From: Streptomyces sp. NBC_01381
GTDB lineage: Bacteria; Actinomycetota; Actinomycetes; Streptomycetales; Streptomycetaceae
Assembly: GCF_026340305.1 (NCBI RefSeq)
Contig: NZ_JAPEPI010000001.1
Span: forward strand, 1,116,001-1,180,000
Direction of reading: 5' to 3'
DNA: 64,000 bases
The translations under genes and the position numbers were made by a program. Below, piece by piece: positions 64,000 through 64,000 of the stretch; position 1 is the stretch's first letter, and each line of letters begins with the position of its first letter. The notes under the pieces were generated by a model. The model made no database searches and was not told where the DNA came from. It saw only the letters and a program-made list of their open reading frames with translations.

Positions 64000-64000
64000 T

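Overview
The window is a stretch of high-GC chromosome from a Streptomyces. It has third-codon GC bias, many GTG starts, mycothiol biosynthesis (mshA), the PhoR-PhoP/PhoU module, the multi-sugar ATPase msiK, an HbpS-SenS-SenR redox sensor and a Streptomyces-style SoxR target. From mshA to hbpS the gene order follows the conserved core arm that I recall from S. coelicolor (about SCO4204 to SCO4276). This is ordinary core and near-core chromosome: I see no prophage, transposase, CRISPR array or large biosynthetic cluster.

Layout. 1-5.2 kb: end of a DrrA-like ABC ATPase, two TetR regulators, a HelD/HelR-type RNA polymerase-recycling helicase, and an ArsR/AHSA1 pair. 5.2-13.2 kb: a class B penicillin-binding protein, an imine-reductase-like enzyme, a two-gene HEAT-repeat/MerR-HEAT operon with a textbook MerR promoter, an AraC/DJ-1 regulator and a UvrA paralogue. 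13.4-15.0 kb: XRE, HbhA-like and DUF2516 genes, an order also seen in mycobacteria. 15.0-20.7 kb: a REC-PP2C phosphatase, an NlpC/P60 hydrolase, a methyltransferase, mshA and a YbjN-like gene. 20.7-21.6 kb has no gene and is an approximately 815-bp imperfect palindrome. 21.7-27.6 kb: Tat-exported beta-helix protein, VOC/AraC pair, gpmA, an MFS transporter and a 52-residue Cys-rich peptide. 27.7-37.2 kb: phoU / phoR-phoP with duplicated PHO boxes, a lipoprotein, carD, ispD-ispF, a PPOX protein, cysS with a candidate leader peptide, and rlmB. 37.3-43.2 kb: DoxX protein, nucleotidyltransferase, msiK, tRNA-Thr(TGT) and a FAD oxidoreductase. 43.3-51.9 kb: DsbA-like lipoprotein, an APH(6)-like kinase, GNAT, a SoxR-box quinone oxidoreductase, a carotenoid-desaturase-like protein, a pentapeptide protein and senR-senS/hbpS. 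51.9-64 kb: FAD/NAD(P) protein, LuxR regulator, M1 and M4 metalloproteases, an orphan 185-residue protein, a split Tm-1 pair, TerD, an ArfB-like hydrolase and a flavin reductase.

Themes. Several loci are redox- or stress-linked (mycothiol, SoxR box, HbpS-SenS-SenR, DsbA-like protein, HelR, TerD). Phosphate control sits between phoU and phoR-phoP. The carD-ispD-ispF-cysS-rlmB block is a housekeeping cluster.

The most unusual signals are: (1) a strong recurrence of 10-23 bp tandem duplications at gene ends, often copying the stop codon; (2) the 815-bp long inverted repeat; (3) the HEAT/MerR-HEAT operon; (4) a short ORF that overlaps the cysS start and contains a hairpin; (5) the 52-residue Cys-rich peptide. 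Starts were chosen from Shine-Dalgarno position and family alignment from memory; no database search was possible.
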